DNA of 64,000 nt from JBHOQX01 sp042408595 (GTDB lineage: Bacteria; Chloroflexota; Chloroflexia; Chloroflexales; Roseiflexaceae). Each line of letters opens with the position of its first letter. Position 1 is the first letter of the stretch. Shown piece by piece: positions 1 through 8,754 of the stretch. Location: positions 1-64,000 of the forward strand of contig JBHOQX010000104.1 in assembly GCA_042408595.1 (NCBI GenBank), in the 5' to 3' direction. The notes beneath the pieces were generated by a model. The model worked only from the letters and a program-made list of their open reading frames with translations. It ran no database searches and was not told where the DNA came from. The position numbers were made by a program, and so were the translations under genes.

Positions 1-171
1 AAAGGGCAGAGATCGGCGGAAGAGATCTCCCCGGCGAGAGAGGCTGAAACCGCCCCTCAGCGTGTTGCAACGAACACCGGCGCGAAAGCAAACATCGCAA
101 TGGTGAAGGGGGACTGGCAAGCAAAGCGCTCTCAGCGTGTCATCGAGCAATCCGGCCTGCCGCAGGGCTAG
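1..171 (+). other. Open frame entering from the left edge, ending in duplicated binding-protein tail
   Basis: An open frame runs from base 1 to the stop at 169-171. Its last codons (IEQSGLPQG) match the C-terminus of the binding protein that ends at 1550. The upstream part does not resemble the corresponding part of that protein, so the frame is a chimera whose homology starts at about base 143, where the 100-bp direct repeat begins. I do not recognise the first 47 residues. It may be the end of a truncated gene or simply open sequence. Confidence 0.3.
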
Positions 172-242
172 CGCCAGATGTTGAGCACTGGGCGTTGGGT
201 TTTGAGGTGCCAGCGGTAACGTCCGGGGCGTGCACGGCCGCC
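143..242 (+). repeat. 100-bp direct repeat, copy 1
   Basis: Identical base for base to 1522-1621. It holds the last codons of the binding-protein gene, its stop and about 70 bases of following spacer. The segment lies immediately before the coding homology of the 195-1550 gene, where that gene's own promoter, RBS and signal peptide should be. It is either the scar of a tandem duplication with a deletion or an assembly join between near-identical ends. Confidence 0.9.
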
Positions 243-1550
243 GCCCCGACCGCCGCCCCAACCAACACCCCGCTGCCGTTGCCGGAGGGCTCCGCCGGGA
301 AGCTCACCGTCATCCACCGCACCGAGTACTTCGAGGAGCCGCAGAAGCTCTTCCGCGATACCATGACCAGGTTCGCGCAGGAGAAGGGTACCCAGCTTGA
401 CATCTCGACCGCCAACCCGGAGGCGTTCGGCGATTTCATGGCCAAGATGCAGGCCGCGGTCCAGGCCGGCAACCCACCCGATCTGGCTTATCACACCCTC
501 AGCGTGCCGCAGATGCACTCGCTCGACATCGTCGAGGACGTGACGGATGTCGTGGACGAGGCGGTCAAGAAGTATGGGGATGTCGTGCCGTTGAATGCCG
601 CGAAGACCGCCAGGTTCGACGGCAAGTGGTACGCCGTGCCGTTCATGAGCAACACCGGTGCCTGGTTCGCCCGCAAGGATGTCTTCGAGGCCGCCGGCGT
701 GGACCTGACCAAGCTCACCGACCTGAACAGCTACCGCGACGCGGCGCTGAAGGCCTCCGACGCCAGCAAGCAGATGTGGGGCTGGGGGATCACGATCAAC
801 AAGAGCGGCGACGGCCACGCGATGATCATGCTCGCCATCCAGAACTTCGGCGGCGCGATCGTCGACAAGTCTGGCCAGAAGGTCGTCTTCAACTCGCCCG
901 AGACGATCGCCGGCGTCAAGTGGCTCACCGAGACCTACACCAGCGACACCTACAAGCCGATGCTGCCGCCCGGCATTGAGAGCTGGACCGACCCGAGCAA
1001 CAACGAAGCCTATCTGGGCGGCAAGATCGCCCTCACCGCCAACGCCTTCACCGTGTACGGCAAGGCCAAGAAGGACAAGAACCCGGTGTTCGACAAGACG
1101 GCTGTGCTGCGCGTGCCGGTCGCGAACAACGGCCAACGGCTCGAATCGGGCGGCAACGGCTGGTTCACGATCTTCAAGGGCGCGAAGAACGCAGACATTG
1201 CCAAGCAGGCGATACTCTACATGCTCGACCCGAAGAACTTCATGCCCATGGTTCAGGGCGGCGGCGGCCTGTTCCTGCCCGCGTACAAGAACCTGTGGAC
1301 GGATGACGTGCTCAAGGTCGACCCGAACTTCACCACGCTCAAGGAGATCATTTTCAACCCGACCCAATACACCGGCTTCTCCTACCCCGCCGACCCGAAC
1401 CCCGCGGTGGATGCGGTCTTCGCCGAGGCCATCCCGAGCCAGATGATGGCGAATATCACCACCGGCAAGATGAGCGTCGAGGAAGCGGTTAAGGAGGCGC
1501 ACGACAAGATCGTGCAGATCTTCGAGCAATCCGGCCTGCCGCAGGGCTAG
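195..1550 (+). CDS. ABC transporter sugar-binding protein, 5' end replaced
   Basis: Family 1 extracellular solute-binding protein, expected to be a lipoprotein that captures a sugar or sugar acid outside the membrane and delivers it to the permease at 1785-3782. Family homology is clear from about residue 30 (KLTVIHRTEYF) to the C-terminus, and there is a Pro/Thr/Ala linker at residues 16-28 typical of the stretch after a lipobox. No hydrophobic signal peptide precedes it. The first 16 codons come from the 100-bp repeat copied from the gene's own 3' end, and no ribosome site precedes the ATG at 195. As it stands the product would not be exported, so this is a truncated gene or an assembly artefact. 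Confidence 0.8.
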   Translation: MGFEVPAVTSGACTAAAPTAAPTNTPLPLPEGSAGKLTVIHRTEYFEEPQKLFRDTMTRFAQEKGTQLDISTANPEAFGDFMAKMQAAVQAGNPPDLAYHTLSVPQMHSLDIVEDVTDVVDEAVKKYGDVVPLNAAKTARFDGKWYAVPFMSNTGAWFARKDVFEAAGVDLTKLTDLNSYRDAALKASDASKQMWGWGITINKSGDGHAMIMLAIQNFGGAIVDKSGQKVVFNSPETIAGVKWLTETYTSDTYKPMLPPGIESWTDPSNNEAYLGGKIALTANAFTVYGKAKKDKNPVFDKTAVLRVPVANNGQRLESGGNGWFTIFKGAKNADIAKQAILYMLDPKNFMPMVQGGGGLFLPAYKNLWTDDVLKVDPNFTTLKEIIFNPTQYTGFSYPADPNPAVDAVFAEAIPSQMMANITTGKMSVEEAVKEAHDKIVQIFEQSGLPQG

Positions 1551-1621
1551 CGCCAGATGTTGAGCACTGGGCGTTGGGTTTTGAGGTGCCAGCGGTAACG
1601 TCCGGGGCGTGCACGGCCGCC
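1522..1621 (+). repeat. 100-bp direct repeat, copy 2
   Basis: This is the copy in its natural place: the 3' end of the binding-protein gene, its stop at 1548-1550 and the start of the spacer before the permease gene. It is identical to 143-242, with an offset of 1379 bases. Confidence 0.9.
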
Positions 1622-1628
1622 CACAGCG

Positions 1629-1735
1629 CGGGAGGTGTGGCGGACCGCAGGCCTTCCACGCGATTCTTTGTTGCGCGCGCACGTGCGCCACGGCCTGTGC
1701 GCGCCAAGATCTCCCCGCTGCGTACGTGCTGTAGC
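1629..1735 (+). repeat. Interspersed spacer repeat (GGGAGGTNTGGCGG family), copy 1
   Basis: Starts with GGGAGGTGTGGCGGACC and runs through CCACGCGATTCTTTG to CTCCCCGCTGCGTACGT. The same order of blocks is seen at 17124-17190 (GGGAGGTATGGCGGGCC, CCACGCGGTTCTTTC, CCCACCGCGTACGT). Shorter relatives lie at 5129-5160, 15521-15555 and 6559-6575. All copies sit in intergenic DNA. Confidence 0.6.
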
Positions 1736-1784
1736 GTAAACCTCAAAACGCAACGTTCGGAACTTCCCGAAGGGGGGATGGGCT

Positions 1785-3782
1785 ATGGCGAAGCGAGTCG
1801 CAGGGGGCGCGGCGGCGGTCGCGCCGGCGCCCCGTGCGCGCCCCCGGTACGCCGAGGCGATCCTGGGGCGCGACTGGATGGTGGCCCTGCCGTTCATCCT
1901 GCCGCTGGTCGTGCTCATGGCCGGGCTGATCGTCTGGCCGTTCATCAACGCGATCCTGCTCAGCATGACCACCCGCAACATCGTCACCCGCACCGACCAG
2001 TTCGTCGGCCTGCGGAACTACGTGCTGCTGTGGCGGGATGCCGACTTCCGCGCGGCGGTCAGTAACACCGTGGTCTTCACGGCGGTCTCGGTGGGGTGCA
2101 AGTTTGTCGTCGGGATGGCGATCGCCCTGCTGCTGAACAGCCGGCTCCCGTTTCGCAATGTGCTCACCGGTCTCATGCTGCTGCCCTGGATCGTCCCCGA
2201 GGTCGTCACGGCGATGGCCTGGCGCAGCATCTACGACCCGCTCTTCGGCGGGCTCAACCCGATCCTTCTGAGCCTCGGCATCATCGACCGGCCGCGCGGC
2301 TGGCTCTCCGAGCCATCGCTGGCCATGCCGGCGGTCATCTCGGTCAACATCTGGAAGGGCATCCCGTTCTACACCATGCTGCTGCTCGCCGGGCTGAAGG
2401 CGATCGACCGCGAGCTGTACGAAGCCGCCGAGGTGGACGGCGCCAACCCGCTCGCCCGCTTCCGCCATATCACGCTCCCCGGGCTGAAGTATGTCATCCT
2501 CGTCACCGTGCTGCTCTCGACGATTTCGACCTTCAACACCTTCGGCCTGGTCTACCTGATGACCGGCGGCGGCCCCGGCGGCGCGACGCGGCTCTACTCC
2601 ATCCTGGCCTATGAGCGGGCGATCATCGGGCTGCGCTTCGGCCCGGGCGCGGCGGTGGCGCTGAGCATGGCGCCGCTGCTCGCGCTCGTCATCCTGTTGC
2701 TCGCCCGCTTCATGCGGCACGACGCCGCGGCCCGCGCCAACGATACCCGCGTGGACCGGCTGTTCGCCTGGATCGGCCGCTGGATCGTCCCGGCGCTGGG
2801 GACGGTGCTGATCTTATTCCTGGCGTGGACGGGCACGGCCGGGGCGACGCTGGTGCGGCTAGCCACCTGGGCGCTGGCCGCCCTCGGCATGGTGCTGCTG
2901 GTGCGCCTGGCCGTCTGGGGGATGGAGCGGCTGCTGGCCCCGCTGAGGATGGCGCAACGCCAGCGCGTCGGCACGGCGCTGCGGCTGCTGCTGTTGCTGC
3001 CGTTCCTCTTGTTCGTGCTCTTTCCGTTCTACTGGATCGTGATCACGGCGTTCAAGACCGATCTGCAAATCCAGCAGTACGCGTCGATCTTCTGGCCGAA
3101 TCCGTGGACGACCGAGCAATTTCAAACGCTGCTGTTCAAAACGCCGTATCTCACCTGGTTCCGCAACACGGTGATCGTGGCGACCGCCAGCACCGCGATC
3201 TCGATCATGCTCGCGTCGCTGGCCGGCTACGCGCTCGCCCGGCTGAAGTTCCTCGGTGCGAACGCGCTCACCACCGCGTTGCTGATCACCTACCTGCTGC
3301 CCGGCTCGCTGCTGTTCATTCCGCTGTATCGTATCCTGACCAATCTCCACATCATCAACACCCACCTGGCGCTGATCGCCACCTACCCGACCTTCCTGAT
3401 GCCGTTCGCCACCTGGGTGATGCTTGGCTACTACCGCTCGATCCCGGAGGACCTGGAGGACGCGGCGATGATCGATGGGGCGACCCGGCTCGGTGCGTTC
3501 TGGCGCATCACCCTGCCGCTGGCCGCGCCAGCGCTGCTGTCGGTCACGCTGTTCGCCTTCACCAACGCCTGGAACGAGTTCCTGTTCGCCTTTGTGTTCG
3601 TCACCAGCGAGAACCTGAAGACCCTGCCGGTCGGCCTGCAACTGCTGGTCTTCGGCGATGTCTACCCGTGGGGCCAGCTCATGGGCGCCTCGCTGCTGAT
3701 GGCCATCCCGGTTGTGATCGTCTACATCTACGCCCAGCGCTACCTGGTCGAAGGGCTGACGGCCGGAAGCGTGAAGGGATAA
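1785..3782 (+). CDS. Fused MalF-MalG-type sugar ABC permease (two permease domains in one protein)
   Basis: Membrane channel of a carbohydrate ABC importer, 665 residues, about twice the usual subunit length. The N-terminal half (about 1-310) is a MalF/UgpA-type permease with the ATPase-contact EAA loop EAAEVDGANPLARF near residue 212. A 90-residue hydrophobic linker follows. The C-terminal half (about 385-665) is a MalG/UgpE-type permease with its own loop EDAAMIDGATRLGAF near 563 and the usual ending SVKG. The frame is open throughout, so this is a true fusion rather than two overlapping genes. The start at 1785 follows a GGGGGGATGGGCT purine stretch. No ATPase gene is present in the locus, so a shared MsmX/UgpC-type ATPase elsewhere probably serves it. 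Confidence 0.93.
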   Translation: MAKRVAGGAAAVAPAPRARPRYAEAILGRDWMVALPFILPLVVLMAGLIVWPFINAILLSMTTRNIVTRTDQFVGLRNYVLLWRDADFRAAVSNTVVFTAVSVGCKFVVGMAIALLLNSRLPFRNVLTGLMLLPWIVPEVVTAMAWRSIYDPLFGGLNPILLSLGIIDRPRGWLSEPSLAMPAVISVNIWKGIPFYTMLLLAGLKAIDRELYEAAEVDGANPLARFRHITLPGLKYVILVTVLLSTISTFNTFGLVYLMTGGGPGGATRLYSILAYERAIIGLRFGPGAAVALSMAPLLALVILLLARFMRHDAAARANDTRVDRLFAWIGRWIVPALGTVLILFLAWTGTAGATLVRLATWALAALGMVLLVRLAVWGMERLLAPLRMAQRQRVGTALRLLLLLPFLLFVLFPFYWIVITAFKTDLQIQQYASIFWPNPWTTEQFQTLLFKTPYLTWFRNTVIVATASTAISIMLASLAGYALARLKFLGANALTTALLITYLLPGSLLFIPLYRILTNLHIINTHLALIATYPTFLMPFATWVMLGYYRSIPEDLEDAAMIDGATRLGAFWRITLPLAAPALLSVTLFAFTNAWNEFLFAFVFVTSENLKTLPVGLQLLVFGDVYPWGQLMGASLLMAIPVVIVYIYAQRYLVEGLTAGSVKG

Positions 3783-3787
3783 GTTCC

Positions 3788-3850
3788 TGACACGGTGACA
3801 AGATGATTTGATGACCAGATGAGTGAACGCGCGCCTCATTCACCGTGTCA
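3788..3850. repeat. 11-bp perfect inverted repeat around low-complexity spacer
   Basis: TGACACGGTGA at 3788-3798 is mirrored by TCACCGTGTCA at 3840-3850 around 41 bases of AGATGA-rich filler. It fills most of the gap between the permease gene and the next enzyme, and could fold in the transcript. A similar design is seen at 25585-25667. Confidence 0.6.
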
Positions 3851-3866
3851 CGTGGAGCGTTGCTCG

Positions 3867-5114
3867 ATGAAAATCGTCGATTATCGCGTCACGCCGATCG
3901 CCTTCGCCGACCCGCCGCTGCGCGCCGCCTCCGGCCTGCACGCCCCGTGGGCGCTCCGCACGATCGTGGAGGTCGTCGGCGACGACGGGCGTACCGGCGT
4001 CAGCGAGACGCATGGCGGCGCGGCGGTCGTCGCTGACCTGCACGCCGTGCGCGACCTGGTGATCGGGCGCGACCCGCTGCGCCTGGCCGAGCTGGAGGCG
4101 CGCCTCTGGAACGGCGCGCTCCGCTCGCCGCCCCGCACCTTCGGCGCGGTCGAGGTCGCCTGCCTCGACCTGGCCGGCAAAGCGCTTGGCCGCCCGGTGT
4201 GCGACCTGCTCGGCGGCCGCGTGCGCGACCGTGTGCCGTTCAGCGCCTACCTGTTCTACAAGCACGCCGGGGCCGGCGGCGCGCACGGCCTTGGCCCCGA
4301 CCCGGACGCCCGCGGCCCTTGGGCGCGCGCCCGCCAGCAGGAGGCGCTCAGCGCCGAGGCGCTGGTGGAGCAGGCGCGGGCGATGGTCGCCGCGTTCGGT
4401 TTCCGCTCGCTCAAACTCAAGGCCGGCGTGCTGGAGCCGGCGGAAGAGGTGCGTACGATCCGGCTGCTGCGCGCGGCCTTCGGCCCGGATGTCCCGCTGC
4501 GGATCGACCCGAACGCCGCTTGGTCGGTTGAAACCGCCGTACGCTGCGCCGCGGAGATGGAGGAGCTGCTGGAATACTACGAAGACCCGGTGGACGGCAA
4601 GGCGGCGATGGCCGCCCTGCACCGCCGCACCGGCCTGCCGTTGGCGACGAACATGTGCTGTGTCTCGTTCGTCGATCTGCCGGAGACGATCCGTCTCCAG
4701 GCGGTGCAGATCATCCTGGCCGACCACCACTTCTGGGGCGGGCTGCGCGCCTCGGTCGAGCTGGCGCGCATCTGCCGTACCTGGGGCATCGGGCTGTCCA
4801 TGCACTCCAATTCGCACCTCGGCATCTCGCTGGCGGCGATGACACACCTGGCCGCCGCGGTGCCGAACCTGACCTACGCCTGCGACACGCACTACCCCTG
4901 GCAAGCGGAGGAGATCATCGTCGGCGGCAAACTGCGCTTCGCGGACGGCGCGCTGCCCGTGCCGGACGGCCCCGGCCTCGGCGTCGAGCTCGACCGGGAT
5001 GCCCTGGCGCGGATGCACGCGCAATACCTGGCCTGCGGCCTTACCCGCCGCGACGACGCGGCGGAGATGCAGAAGATCGAGCCGGGGTGGACCTACCGCC
5101 GGCCGCGGTGGTGA
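3867..5114 (+). CDS. Enolase-superfamily dehydratase, glucarate-dehydratase-like
   Basis: Mandelate racemase / muconate lactonizing enzyme family, 415 residues, expected to dehydrate an aldarate or aldonate to a 2-keto-3-deoxy acid in the cytoplasm using Mg2+. The glucarate-dehydratase signature can be followed in order: LKLKAG (base Lys pair), RIDPNAAW and YYEDP (metal ligands), LATNMC, ILADHHFWGG, and SMHSNSHLGIS (catalytic His). An unusual Gly/Ala-rich insertion lies near residues 135-165. The start chosen is the ATG at 3867, where homology begins (MKIVDYRV). The upstream in-frame ATG at 3819 would add 16 residues read from the inverted repeat. It sits with a sugar importer and dehydrogenases. 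The exact substrate is not fixed by sequence. Confidence 0.85.
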   Translation: MKIVDYRVTPIAFADPPLRAASGLHAPWALRTIVEVVGDDGRTGVSETHGGAAVVADLHAVRDLVIGRDPLRLAELEARLWNGALRSPPRTFGAVEVACLDLAGKALGRPVCDLLGGRVRDRVPFSAYLFYKHAGAGGAHGLGPDPDARGPWARARQQEALSAEALVEQARAMVAAFGFRSLKLKAGVLEPAEEVRTIRLLRAAFGPDVPLRIDPNAAWSVETAVRCAAEMEELLEYYEDPVDGKAAMAALHRRTGLPLATNMCCVSFVDLPETIRLQAVQIILADHHFWGGLRASVELARICRTWGIGLSMHSNSHLGISLAAMTHLAAAVPNLTYACDTHYPWQAEEIIVGGKLRFADGALPVPDGPGLGVELDRDALARMHAQYLACGLTRRDDAAEMQKIEPGWTYRRPRW

Positions 5115-5374
5115 CGGCGACGCAAGAAGCCGCCTGGAACGGGGAGGTCTGGCGGGCGCAGCCCGCTCCGTTTTCCGCCGCAGAGCGGAGCAGGATCGCT
5201 TTCGGGGCTGCGGGCACGCACCTCCCCGCCTGCCGCCGACGCGTCCGGGTGCCCGCGGCCCCAACGGCCCCGCCGGGCGGGGTTCAGCCGGCCTCCGATG
5301 GGCGGGCGCATCGCGTCCGCCCCGCGTGCATGGCATGCGCACGGCGCGATGGCAACAGCGATTGAGGGGCACCC
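5115..5374. repeat. Spacer with interspersed repeat, copy 2
   Basis: 260 bases without a credible gene. AGAAGCCGCCTGGAAC directly followed by GGGGAGGTCTGGCGGGC (5125-5157) matches 15521-15553 with few changes. The rest is GC-rich filler with GGCCCC/GGGGCC-type short inverted repeats. No promoter is evident, so the flanking genes are probably co-transcribed through it. Confidence 0.5.
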
Positions 5375-6400
5375 ATGACGCGCCATACCTCAGGAGGCCG
5401 TCTTCCCATCGGCCTGGCGGCCTACAGCTTCCCGTTCGGCTGCGGCTTCCTTCAGCGCAACGGCCGCCGCGCCTGCGACACCCCGATGGACACCTGGCGG
5501 CTGATCGAGCTGGCGAGCGGCTACGGCCTGGCGCGGATCGAGATCCCCCTGGCCGGCGTGCTGCCCGACCTGGCCCCGGCGACGATCGACCGGCTGCGGG
5601 GCGCACTGGCGGAGGTCGGCCTCGGCCTGGTGGTGGACAGCGGCGTGGTGGATGTTGAGGAGCTGCGGGCGCTGCTGCCGCTCGCCGCCCGCGCCGGCGC
5701 GGCGGTGGTGCGAGCGACGCTCAGCCCGATCCTGGAGGGCGCCCGCGCCGGCTGGCCCGGCGGCTGGGAGGCCCACCTGGCCGAGATGCGCCGGCGGATC
5801 GTCGCGCTGCGGCCCGACCTGGAGCGGCACGGCGTCACCCTGGCGCTCGAAAATCACCAGGATGCCACATCCGACGACCTGTTGCTGCTGTGCGAGGCCG
5901 GCGGCGGTTGCGTCGGCGTGACGCTGGATGTCGCCAACCCGCTGGCGGTGTGCGAGGATCCGCTCGCGTTCGCCCGCAAGGTCGGCCCGTGGATTCGCAA
6001 CGTTCATCTGAAAGACTACACCATCCACGCCACCGAGAGCGGCTACCGGCTGGTGCGCGCCGCCATCGGCGCGGGCGACCTGCCGTGGCCCGAGTTGCTG
6101 GCGACGCTTGCCGCGGCCGCGCCGGGCGCGCCGCAGCAGATCGAGCTGGCGGCGCTCCACGGGCGGCACATCCGCGTCTGGCAGGCGGAGTGGTGGGACG
6201 GCTTCCCCGCTTGCGATCTGCGCGCCGCGCTGCCAGGGCTGCGTTTTCTGGCGCTGCACGCCCGCCCACCGGGTGCGCCCTGGCAGACGCCCTGGGAGCT
6301 GGAGGCGCCGCCAGAGGAAGTGGGCAGGTGGGAGCTGGCGCAGCTCGCGGAGAGCGTGCGGTTTCTGGACGAGATGCGCATCAGGGGTTATTTGCCCTGA
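5375..6400 (+). CDS. Sugar phosphate isomerase/epimerase family TIM barrel
   Basis: Xylose-isomerase-like TIM-barrel protein (AP endonuclease family 2 fold), 341 residues, likely to isomerise or epimerise a keto sugar or sugar acid made from the imported substrate. Family landmarks are the first strand IGLAAYSFPF (residues 12-21), ALENHQ near 152 (metal-ligand Glu), VGVTLDVANP near 182 (Asp) and RNVHLKDY near 208 (His/Lys). The C-terminal 70 residues extend beyond the core barrel. It lies 260 bases downstream of the dehydratase on the same strand. Substrate unknown. Confidence 0.8.
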   Translation: MTRHTSGGRLPIGLAAYSFPFGCGFLQRNGRRACDTPMDTWRLIELASGYGLARIEIPLAGVLPDLAPATIDRLRGALAEVGLGLVVDSGVVDVEELRALLPLAARAGAAVVRATLSPILEGARAGWPGGWEAHLAEMRRRIVALRPDLERHGVTLALENHQDATSDDLLLLCEAGGGCVGVTLDVANPLAVCEDPLAFARKVGPWIRNVHLKDYTIHATESGYRLVRAAIGAGDLPWPELLATLAAAAPGAPQQIELAALHGRHIRVWQAEWWDGFPACDLRAALPGLRFLALHARPPGAPWQTPWELEAPPEEVGRWELAQLAESVRFLDEMRIRGYLP

Positions 6401-6597
6401 CGCTGGACGCTGGACGGCGGACGGTGGCTGGTGCGGCGGGCACACCTGCGGTCTGCCGTCCGCGGCGATCCCCCGCAACGCAGGCGGTGCGGATGGCGTG
6501 CGGCCCGCCGCGGAGCTCGTTTTCGTGCGTGCGCGCGCCGGAGGATGGATGTTGAACCTCCCCACCACGTACGTCCTGGTGACGAGAGGAACGAACC

Positions 6598-7371
6598 ATG
6601 CCGTTTCCCCTTGACCAATTCAACCTCGCCGGCCGGGTGGCGCTGATCACCGGCGGGGCCGGCGGGCTCGGCGCGGTTTGCGCACGAGCGCTGGCCGGCG
6701 CCGGGGCCGATGTCGCGCTGCTCGGGCGCCGCGCGACGCCGCTGGCCGAGGCCGCCGGGGCGATCGGCGCCGCGACCGGCCGCCGCGTGCTCGCCGTCCC
6801 CGGCGACGTGACCGACCCGGGGCAGGTGCGCGCCGCCGTGGCACAGGTGCGCGCCGGGCTTGGCCGGCTGGACATCCTGGTGAACAGCGCCGGGATCAAC
6901 ATCCGCCGCCCGACGCTCGACTTCTCGCTGGAGGATTGGCGCGCGGTGATCGATATCAACCTGACCGGCACACTGCTGTGCAGCCAGGCGGCGGCCCCCG
7001 GCATGATCGAGGCCGGCTGGGGGCGGATCATCAATGTCAGCTCGATGCTCGGTATGGTGGGGCTGGCGGAGCGTCCGGCCTACACCGCGGCCAAGGGCGG
7101 CGTCATCCAGCTCACCCGCACGATGGCGCTGGAGTGGGCGGCGCACGGCGTGACGGTCAACGCCCTCGCGCCGGGGCCGTTCGGCACCGCGCTGAACCGC
7201 CCGCTGCTCGACAACCCCGCCGCCTACCAGGCGTTCGTGGCCAACATCCCGCTCGGGCGCTGGGGCGAGCCAGAGGAGCTCGGCGGGGCGATCGTCTTCC
7301 TGGCCTCGCACGCCTCCAGCTTCATGACTGGTGCGGTGCTGACGATCGACGGAGGGTGGACGGCGCGGTGA
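6598..7371 (+). CDS. SDR-family NAD(P)-dependent oxidoreductase
   Basis: Classical short-chain dehydrogenase of 257 residues, probably oxidising or reducing a sugar-acid hydroxyl (gluconate 5-dehydrogenase type). It has the cofactor motif TGGAGGLG (residues 18-25), NSAG (88-91), the catalytic Ser in NVSSML (about 141-146) and YxxxK as YTAAKGG (about 155-161). It ends TGAVLTIDGGWTAR, a common SDR ending. AGAGGA at 6585-6590 is a good ribosome site seven bases before the ATG. The 197-base upstream gap holds GGACG-type repeats and a CTCCCCACCACGTACGT block (6559-6575). Confidence 0.9.
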   Translation: MPFPLDQFNLAGRVALITGGAGGLGAVCARALAGAGADVALLGRRATPLAEAAGAIGAATGRRVLAVPGDVTDPGQVRAAVAQVRAGLGRLDILVNSAGINIRRPTLDFSLEDWRAVIDINLTGTLLCSQAAAPGMIEAGWGRIINVSSMLGMVGLAERPAYTAAKGGVIQLTRTMALEWAAHGVTVNALAPGPFGTALNRPLLDNPAAYQAFVANIPLGRWGEPEELGGAIVFLASHASSFMTGAVLTIDGGWTAR

Positions 7372-7482
7372 TACGGACCACAGACGGTGGACGACGGACG
7401 ACGGCAGGTCATGCAGGAACGGGATGACCAGGATCGCGGCCAGGCGTACCGTCGTGCGCACGACACACCGGGGAGTACCCAG

Positions 7483-8511
7483 ATGACGCGTGGCGAACGT
7501 ATGATCATGCCCGGCCCGCGCGAGGTGACGGTGCAGGCGTTCGAAGTCCCTGTGCCCGGTCCAGGCCAGGTGCTGCTTGAGACCGAGGCGAGCGCCGTCA
7601 GTCCCGGCACCGAGTTGGCGATCTACACCGGCATCCACCAGTGGCTGGCCGACCCATCGCGCGCCTGGCCGAAGTTCCCCGTCACGCCGGGCTACAGCGC
7701 CGTCGGGCGGGTGGCTGCGCTGGGTGAGGGGGTGCATGGCGTCGCCATTGGCGAGCGGGTGGTCTGGCCGGGGCGCCACGAGACGCACGCGCTGGTCGAG
7801 GCCGCCAATAACCCGCTGCTCGTCCGCATCGGCGGCGGCGTGGCGGCGCCGGTGGCCGCCTGCGCCGTGCTGGCGCGCTTCCCGCTCACCGCGCTGGTGC
7901 GCGCCGGGCCGCTGCTTGGGCAGGCGGTGGCGGTGCTCGGCCTCGGCATGATCGGCCAGATCGCGCTGCGGCTGTTCTCCGCCGCTGGGGCCTATCCGTT
8001 GTTCGGCATCGACCCGGTGGCGGCGCGGCGTGCGGCGGCCGAGCGCACCCCCGGCGCCGTCGCGCTCGATCCGGCGGACGGCGATCTGCGCGAGCTGCTG
8101 TGCGCCCACAACGGTGGCGCGGCGCCCGATATCGTGGTGGACGCCACCGGCGCGCCGAGCGCCGTGCGCGATGCGATGCGCGCCGTGGCCGATGGCGGGC
8201 GGGTAGTGATGGTCGGCAGCCCACGCGGCATCGCCGGGGATGTCGATTTTTACTGGGACCTGCACGGCCGCTCGCTCAGCCTGATCGGCGCGCACGGCTC
8301 GGCGATCGGCGCGGAGCCGCGCGAGGCGTTCCCTTTCACCCTGCCGCGCGCGATGCGCCTGCTGGTGCACCTGCTGGAAAGCGGCAAGCTGCCCCTCGAC
8401 GACCTGATCACGCATCATGTCCACGCCGCCGAGCTGGGTGCGATGTACGAGGGGCTCCTCAATCAGCGCGACGCGTTCCTCGGCGTGACGCTGCGGTGGG
8501 GCTCGACATAA
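7483..8511 (+). CDS. Medium-chain dehydrogenase/reductase, zinc-type alcohol dehydrogenase-like
   Basis: MDR-superfamily oxidoreductase of 342 residues. It has a GroES-like N-terminus with SPGTELAIYTG, then a Rossmann segment with VLGLGMIGQIALRL (about 140-153). The structural-zinc cysteine loop of classical alcohol dehydrogenases is absent, and the catalytic-zinc Cys is replaced in SPGTE. It therefore resembles the BchC/L-threonine-dehydrogenase-like group whose metal use is uncertain. The start was chosen at 7483 (MTRGER), where homology begins. It is the last gene of the plus-strand sugar-acid operon, followed by a hairpin at 8566-8592. Confidence 0.85.
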   Translation: MTRGERMIMPGPREVTVQAFEVPVPGPGQVLLETEASAVSPGTELAIYTGIHQWLADPSRAWPKFPVTPGYSAVGRVAALGEGVHGVAIGERVVWPGRHETHALVEAANNPLLVRIGGGVAAPVAACAVLARFPLTALVRAGPLLGQAVAVLGLGMIGQIALRLFSAAGAYPLFGIDPVAARRAAAERTPGAVALDPADGDLRELLCAHNGGAAPDIVVDATGAPSAVRDAMRAVADGGRVVMVGSPRGIAGDVDFYWDLHGRSLSLIGAHGSAIGAEPREAFPFTLPRAMRLLVHLLESGKLPLDDLITHHVHAAELGAMYEGLLNQRDAFLGVTLRWGST

Positions 8512-8565
8512 GCCTGGATGCGTAGAGCGCGGGCCGTTGCTCCACTGGCAATAACGGGCGGTGAA

Positions 8566-8592
8566 CGGGGGCGTTTCCGACGAACGCCCCCG
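8566..8592 (+). terminator. Hairpin after the sugar-acid operon
   Basis: CGGGGGCGT (8566-8574) pairs perfectly with ACGCCCCCG (8584-8592) around a 9-base loop, 55 bases after the dehydrogenase stop. There is no U tract, so its role as a terminator is inferred from strength and position. It also lies at the left side of the IS relic. Confidence 0.5.
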
Positions 8593-8754
8593 CTGCATGT
8601 GGTCAATGCCGACCCCCATCGCACGATGCGACGGGAGTCCTGCGGCGCCCCCACGGTCAAGGGGCCGCTGCGCGGCTGAGACCCTTGACCCCGGAGGTGC
8701 CGCCGGCTGGGCCTCCGATGTGGCTGTGGTGGGTTCAGCAACGGTGACAGGGCA

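Noticed and set aside
168..1691. 507-residue minus-strand frame over the binding-protein gene
   Set aside because: Mirror-frame shadow with Arg/His/Val-rich composition; the plus-strand protein has clear family motifs.
6388..8754. Continuation of the transposase frame as a 1035-residue protein
   Set aside because: After residue about 247 the frame is only antisense of the dehydrogenase and SDR genes; high GC leaves few stops.
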